Of a stretch of 17,718 nucleotides of DNA, positions 15,228 through 17,718 are shown piece after piece (within the stretch, counting starts at the first letter, position 1; each line of letters starts with the position of its first letter). The position numbers and the translations under genes are program-made. The stretch lies in the NCBI GenBank assembly GCA_015068335.1, contig SVKT01000021.1:1-17718 (forward strand), written 5' to 3'. The notes under the pieces were generated by a model. That model did not search any database and had not been told where the DNA came from. It saw only the letters and a program-made list of their open reading frames with translations. Source of the stretch: Oscillospiraceae bacterium (GTDB lineage Bacteria; Bacillota; Clostridia; Oscillospirales; Oscillospiraceae).

Positions 15228-16112
15228 ATGAGGTTCAAAAACAGTTTCCATCCCTATGCGATGGTGACCATTCTGTTCTGGTCGCTGGCCTACGTGCTCA
15301 CGCGCCTGACCCTGCAATACTTTTCTGCCTTCTCTCTGGGCTTTCTCCGCTACCTGACCGCCTCCATCGCGCTGGTCGTTGTGGCGGTGGTCCTGAAACT
15401 CAAACCGCCCCGCAGGCGGGATCTCCCGTGGTTCCTGCTCTCCGGCGCCGTGGGATTCTTCGTCTATATGATTGCCTTCAATCAGGGGCAGGCCGCAGTC
15501 ACCGCCGCCACGGCAAGCGTCGTCATCGCCACGACCCCCGTCATCACCGCCCTGTTCGCCCGCTTGCTTTACGGCGAAAAGTTACAGCCCTTTCAATGGG
15601 TCGCCATTCTCATTGAGTTCTGCGGCGTGATCGTGCTGACCCTGATGAACAGCACCTTTTCCGTCAACGCCGGTCTGCTCTGGCTGCTGCTGGCCGCGCT
15701 GGCCCTGGGCATTTACAATCTTTTGCAGCGGAAACTGACTCAGACCTACTCCCCCCTGCAATGCTCCACGTACAGCATCTTTTTCGGCACGGCGCTGCTG
15801 GCAGTGTTCTCCCCCGCCGCCGCGCGGGAGATCGTCCGCGCACCGGCTGTCCAGTTCTTCTATCTGGCCATCCTCGGCATCTGTTCCAGCGCCATCGCCT
15901 TTGTGGCGTGGGCCAAGGCCTTCTCCAAGGCGAAGCAGACCTCCCAGGTGAGCAACTATATGTTCGTCACGCCCTTTCTGACCAGCATTCTGGGCTTCCT
16001 GCTGGCAGGCGAAGTGCCCGACCGGGCCACCCTTGCAGGCGGCAGCATCATCCTTCTGGGCGTGCTGCTGTTCAACTTCGGCGGGAAACTCCGCAGGAAA
16101 ACTGCGGCCTGA
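15228..16112 (+). CDS. DMT superfamily transporter, EamA type
   Basis: The 294-residue protein has two homologous EamA repeats and about ten membrane helices, the standard DMT exporter size. Hallmarks are TILFWSLAYVLTRLTLQYFSA near the N-terminus, FLRYLTASIALV, the helix-4 region with ATASVVIATTPVITALFA and LLYGEKL, and in the second half SSAIAFVAWAKAFSKAKQTS and FVTPFLTSILGFLLAGE. The C-terminus is basic (KLRRKTAA), consistent with a cytosolic end. The substrate is unknown; family members export amino acids, amines or other metabolites. GGAGGTGA lies 6 bases before the ATG. It follows the MocR-type regulator by 21 bases in the same direction, so the two are probably co-transcribed, and the exporter may serve a compound sensed by the regulator. 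Confidence 0.92.
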   Translation: MRFKNSFHPYAMVTILFWSLAYVLTRLTLQYFSAFSLGFLRYLTASIALVVVAVVLKLKPPRRRDLPWFLLSGAVGFFVYMIAFNQGQAAVTAATASVVIATTPVITALFARLLYGEKLQPFQWVAILIEFCGVIVLTLMNSTFSVNAGLLWLLLAALALGIYNLLQRKLTQTYSPLQCSTYSIFFGTALLAVFSPAAAREIVRAPAVQFFYLAILGICSSAIAFVAWAKAFSKAKQTSQVSNYMFVTPFLTSILGFLLAGEVPDRATLAGGSIILLGVLLFNFGGKLRRKTAA

Positions 16113-16121
16113 CAACAGGAA

Positions 16122-16153
16122 AGCCGCCCCGCATTTGCGGGGCGGCTGTTTTT
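16122..16153. terminator. Bidirectional terminator between eamA and trxA
   Basis: A perfect 11-bp stem (AGCCGCCCCGC at 16122-16132 with 16137-16147) has a 4-base loop. It is followed on the plus strand by GTTTTT, and on the minus strand by a weaker TTTCC. It separates the convergent eamA and trxA genes and can serve both, more strongly the plus strand. Confidence 0.9.
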
Positions 16154-16160
16154 CTTCGCG

Positions 16161-16478
16161 TTACAGATTCTTGTCCAGCACCTGGGCGAAGGCCTCGGCG
16201 GGCATAAGGCCCACCTTGCGGTCGAACTCCCGGCCGTTTTTCAGGAACACCACCGTGGGGATGCTCATCACGCCGAAGCGGCGGGCCAGTTCGGGCTCCT
16301 CGTCCACGTTGACCTTGCCCACCAGGACACGACCGTCATACCGCTGCGCCAGAGCGTCCATCGCGGGAGCGAGCATCTTGCAGGGGCCGCACCAGGAGGC
16401 CCAGAAATCCACCATTGCCAGGGGAGCGGCATCCACCGCCGCGTCAAATTCCATCGTATTCAAATGTCTGATCGCCAT
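16161..16478 (-). CDS. trxA: Thioredoxin
   Basis: This 105-residue cytosolic thioredoxin reduces protein disulfides. It has the active site WCGPC at 29-33, the preceding DFWA, the cis-Pro loop SIPT (73-75 plus Thr), and the FLKNGREFDRKVG strand-turn near the C-terminus. The size is exactly that of a classical single-domain thioredoxin. An AAAGGAG ribosome binding site lies just upstream of the ATG at 16478. It follows the reductase gene by 25 bases, so the reductase and its substrate are made together. The operon order is arsR-trxB-trxA. Confidence 0.96.
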   Translation of the reverse strand: MAIRHLNTMEFDAAVDAAPLAMVDFWASWCGPCKMLAPAMDALAQRYDGRVLVGKVNVDEEPELARRFGVMSIPTVVFLKNGREFDRKVGLMPAEAFAQVLDKNL

Positions 16479-16503
16479 ATTCTTTCTCCTTTATTGCAGC
16501 AAA

Positions 16504-17331
16504 TTATGTTTGATCTCTTTTCTGTCTGACCGCCCACTTCGCGGCGCTCTGACCGGCAACAAGCCCCTCGCCGGCGGCTTTGGACACTTGCAGTGGGAGG
16601 CCGGTGCAGTCGCCCGCCGCAAACAGGCCGGGCAGATTGGTGGCCATACTGCGGTCTGTCGCCACATAGCCGCCTTCCAGCGCCAGAGCGGGAAACAGAT
16701 CCGAGGGCGCCACCGTGGGGCGGAGCAAAAACACACCCTCCACCGGCAGCGTTTCACCGTCGCAGGTGACGGACGTGACCGCGGAATCGCCGGTAATGAC
16801 ACAGTCCTTCGGGCGGTCGAAATAGGTAACGGAACAGCCGATGTCTTTCAGGAAGTCGGCTTCGCGGTGGGCGCTGTCGCTGTATCCCAGCACCGCCACC
16901 GGTCTGCCGCGGTAGAGCATCCCGTCGCAGGTGGCGCAGTAACTCACGCCCCGGCCCAGAAATTCCGCCTCGCCGGGAAACTTCCTGCCCCGGGACACGC
17001 CTGCCGCAAGAACCAGCGCGGAGGCGTTTTCCATATCACTGCCGATGCCCACGTACCAGACGTTTTCCATCCGCATCGCGTTGAGCACTCTGCCCGTGCG
17101 GAACTCCACGCCCGCTTCCTCCGCGTGGCGGCGCATCCCGCGCAGCAGTTCCGCACCGGAAACGCCGGGAAGGCCAATGCAGTTATCCACGCGCTCTGCC
17201 TTCCAGAGAGGGTTTTCCTCCATCGGATTGGAGACCACCAGGACCCGCAGCCCTCTCGCTCTTACATTCAGCGCCGCGGACAGCCCCGCAGGGCCGCCGC
17301 CGATGACCAGCACATCATACGACACGCACAT
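16504..17331 (-). CDS. trxB: Thioredoxin reductase-like flavoprotein, probably not NADPH-dependent
   Basis: The 275-residue protein has the FAD-binding GGGPAGLSAAL (11-21), the redox pair CATCD (132-136) and a C-terminal GDCTGLPLQVSKAAGEG that matches the FAD-ribityl segment of thioredoxin reductases. It is about 40 residues shorter than the usual 310-320. The pyridine-nucleotide loop, normally GxGxxA/S, reads GYSDSA (149-154), and the 2'-phosphate motif HRRxxxR is absent (YFDRPKD follows instead). These losses are typical of ferredoxin-linked (FFTR) and deeply rooted (DTR) thioredoxin reductases of anaerobes. I chose the ATG at 17331, near an AGGAGG box (17335-17340); a GTG at 17325 has better spacing. 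The gene overlaps arsR by 17 bases and precedes trxA. Confidence 0.88.
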   Translation of the reverse strand: MCVSYDVLVIGGGPAGLSAALNVRARGLRVLVVSNPMEENPLWKAERVDNCIGLPGVSGAELLRGMRRHAEEAGVEFRTGRVLNAMRMENVWYVGIGSDMENASALVLAAGVSRGRKFPGEAEFLGRGVSYCATCDGMLYRGRPVAVLGYSDSAHREADFLKDIGCSVTYFDRPKDCVITGDSAVTSVTCDGETLPVEGVFLLRPTVAPSDLFPALALEGGYVATDRSMATNLPGLFAAGDCTGLPLQVSKAAGEGLVAGQSAAKWAVRQKRDQT

Positions 17332-17614
17332 CACCCTCCTCGCTCATCCACGCCTCCATCAGCCGCTCCACGCGGGAAGAGGCTACACGGTAGTATACCT
17401 CGTTTCCGCTGCGCTCCGCCGACACCACGCCGGCCAGCCGCAGTTTCTGCAAGTGCTGGGAAATACAGGACTGGGAGATCCCCACACGCGCCTCCATACA
17501 ACGCACATTGCGGCAGCCGTTTTCCAGAAGATCGTGGACGATCTGCAACCGCACCGGGTGCGCCAGCGCTTTGAGCAACTCTGCCCGGGTTCCATAATCG
17601 ATGCGCTCTTTCAA
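17315..17614 (-). CDS. ArsR-family winged-helix regulator
   Basis: This 99-residue protein has the ArsR fold: LLKALAHPVRLQIVHDLLENG, recognition helix SQSCISQHLQKLRLAGVV (48-65) and the wing AERSGNEVYYRV (66-77). Cys occur at 34, 39 and 50. Cys34 and Cys39 flank the helix where metal or redox sensors of this family place their ligands, and Cys50 lies in the recognition helix. The only in-frame start is TTG at 17614, preceded by GGTGAG with short spacing. Its 3' end overlaps trxB, so the three genes form one unit. A redox- or metal-responsive autorepressor of the thioredoxin operon is the simplest reading, but the ligand is not known. Confidence 0.88.
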   Translation of the reverse strand: MKERIDYGTRAELLKALAHPVRLQIVHDLLENGCRNVRCMEARVGISQSCISQHLQKLRLAGVVSAERSGNEVYYRVASSRVERLMEAWMSEEGDVRVV

Positions 17615-17645
17615 AAGCTCACCGCCTTTCTTCTAGGTTGGCATT

Positions 17646-17663
17646 AGAATATCATAATATACT
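17646..17663. promoter_or_regulatory. Near-palindromic ArsR-type operator candidate
   Basis: AGTATATTATGATATTCT on the minus strand is an 18-base dyad with 7 of 9 symmetric pairs, AT-rich as expected for an ArsR-family site. It covers the likely -10 region about 30 bases before the regulator's own start codon, which suits autoregulation. Confidence 0.45.
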
Positions 17664-17686
17664 GCGGCTTTCGGTTGTTTTTGCAA
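17651..17686 (-). promoter_or_regulatory. Tentative promoter of arsR-trxB-trxA
   Basis: Candidate -10 boxes are TATGAT (17651-17656) and TATATT (17656-17661). The best -35 is TTGCAA (17681-17686), 19 bases from TATATT. Spacing is not ideal, and an inverted repeat TTGTT-5-AACAA (17675-17689) overlaps the -35. The remaining bases to 17718 are AT-rich, with no gene visible. Confidence 0.35.
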
Positions 17687-17718
17687 CAAGCAAAATTTTT
17701 TGTCATTGGTTGCTTTCG

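Noticed and set aside
13791..15317. 508-codon minus-strand open frame opposite the MocR-type gene
   Set aside because: Antisense, Gln/Gly/His-rich and without motifs; the plus-strand gene has clear HTH and aminotransferase motifs.

Overview
This window looks like chromosomal DNA from a GC-rich (about 60% by eye) anaerobic member of the Clostridia, probably an Oscillospiraceae/Ruminococcaceae-type gut bacterium. The evidence is the Firmicutes-type hrcA-grpE-dnaK-dnaJ operon with a CIRCE operator, a clostridial-order rnfCDGEAB cluster, a folT-folC pair under a tetrahydrofolate riboswitch, strong GGAGG-type ribosome binding sites and sigma-A-like promoters with 17-bp spacers. The assignment is inferred from gene content only. 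No mobile element, CRISPR array, tRNA or rRNA gene was seen.

Layout. (1) 1-5108, minus strand: the class I heat-shock operon hrcA-grpE-dnaK-dnaJ, read from one promoter that abuts a perfect CIRCE, followed by the 5' part of rpiB, which appears to have its own promoter. (2) 5172-7278, minus strand: folT (folate ECF S-component) and folC (folylpolyglutamate synthase), preceded by a THF riboswitch with an unusual inserted helix and an SD-sequestering expression platform, and closed by a terminator. (3) 7281-12668, minus strand: the complete six-subunit Rnf complex (ferredoxin:NAD+ oxidoreductase, ion pumping) in the order C-D-G-E-A-B, with its promoter and terminator. (4) 12777-13727, plus strand: a DUF975-type membrane protein with its own promoter and terminator. 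(5) 13746-16153, plus strand: a MocR/PdxR-type regulator (GntR HTH fused to an aminotransferase fold) and a DMT/EamA exporter, probably one operon; the regulator has Gln where the PLP-binding Lys is expected. (6) 16161 to the right part of the window, minus strand: arsR-trxB-trxA. This is a thioredoxin system whose reductase lacks the usual NADPH-binding signatures and so resembles ferredoxin-linked reductases.

How the parts may work together. Rnf interconverts reduced ferredoxin and NADH while moving ions. A thioredoxin reductase that takes electrons from ferredoxin rather than NADPH would link thiol redox to the same electron pool. The folate block combines uptake (FolT) with intracellular trapping by polyglutamylation (FolC) and feedback by THF.

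The most unexpected signal is not a gene. By manual scan, the palindromes CATG and AGCT each occur only once in 17.7 kb, where about 60 of each would be expected from base composition. GATC, GGCC, GCGC and TGCA are common. Codon choice next to Met and Leu codons appears bent to avoid the two words, which suggests long-term restriction-modification pressure or another word-specific selection.
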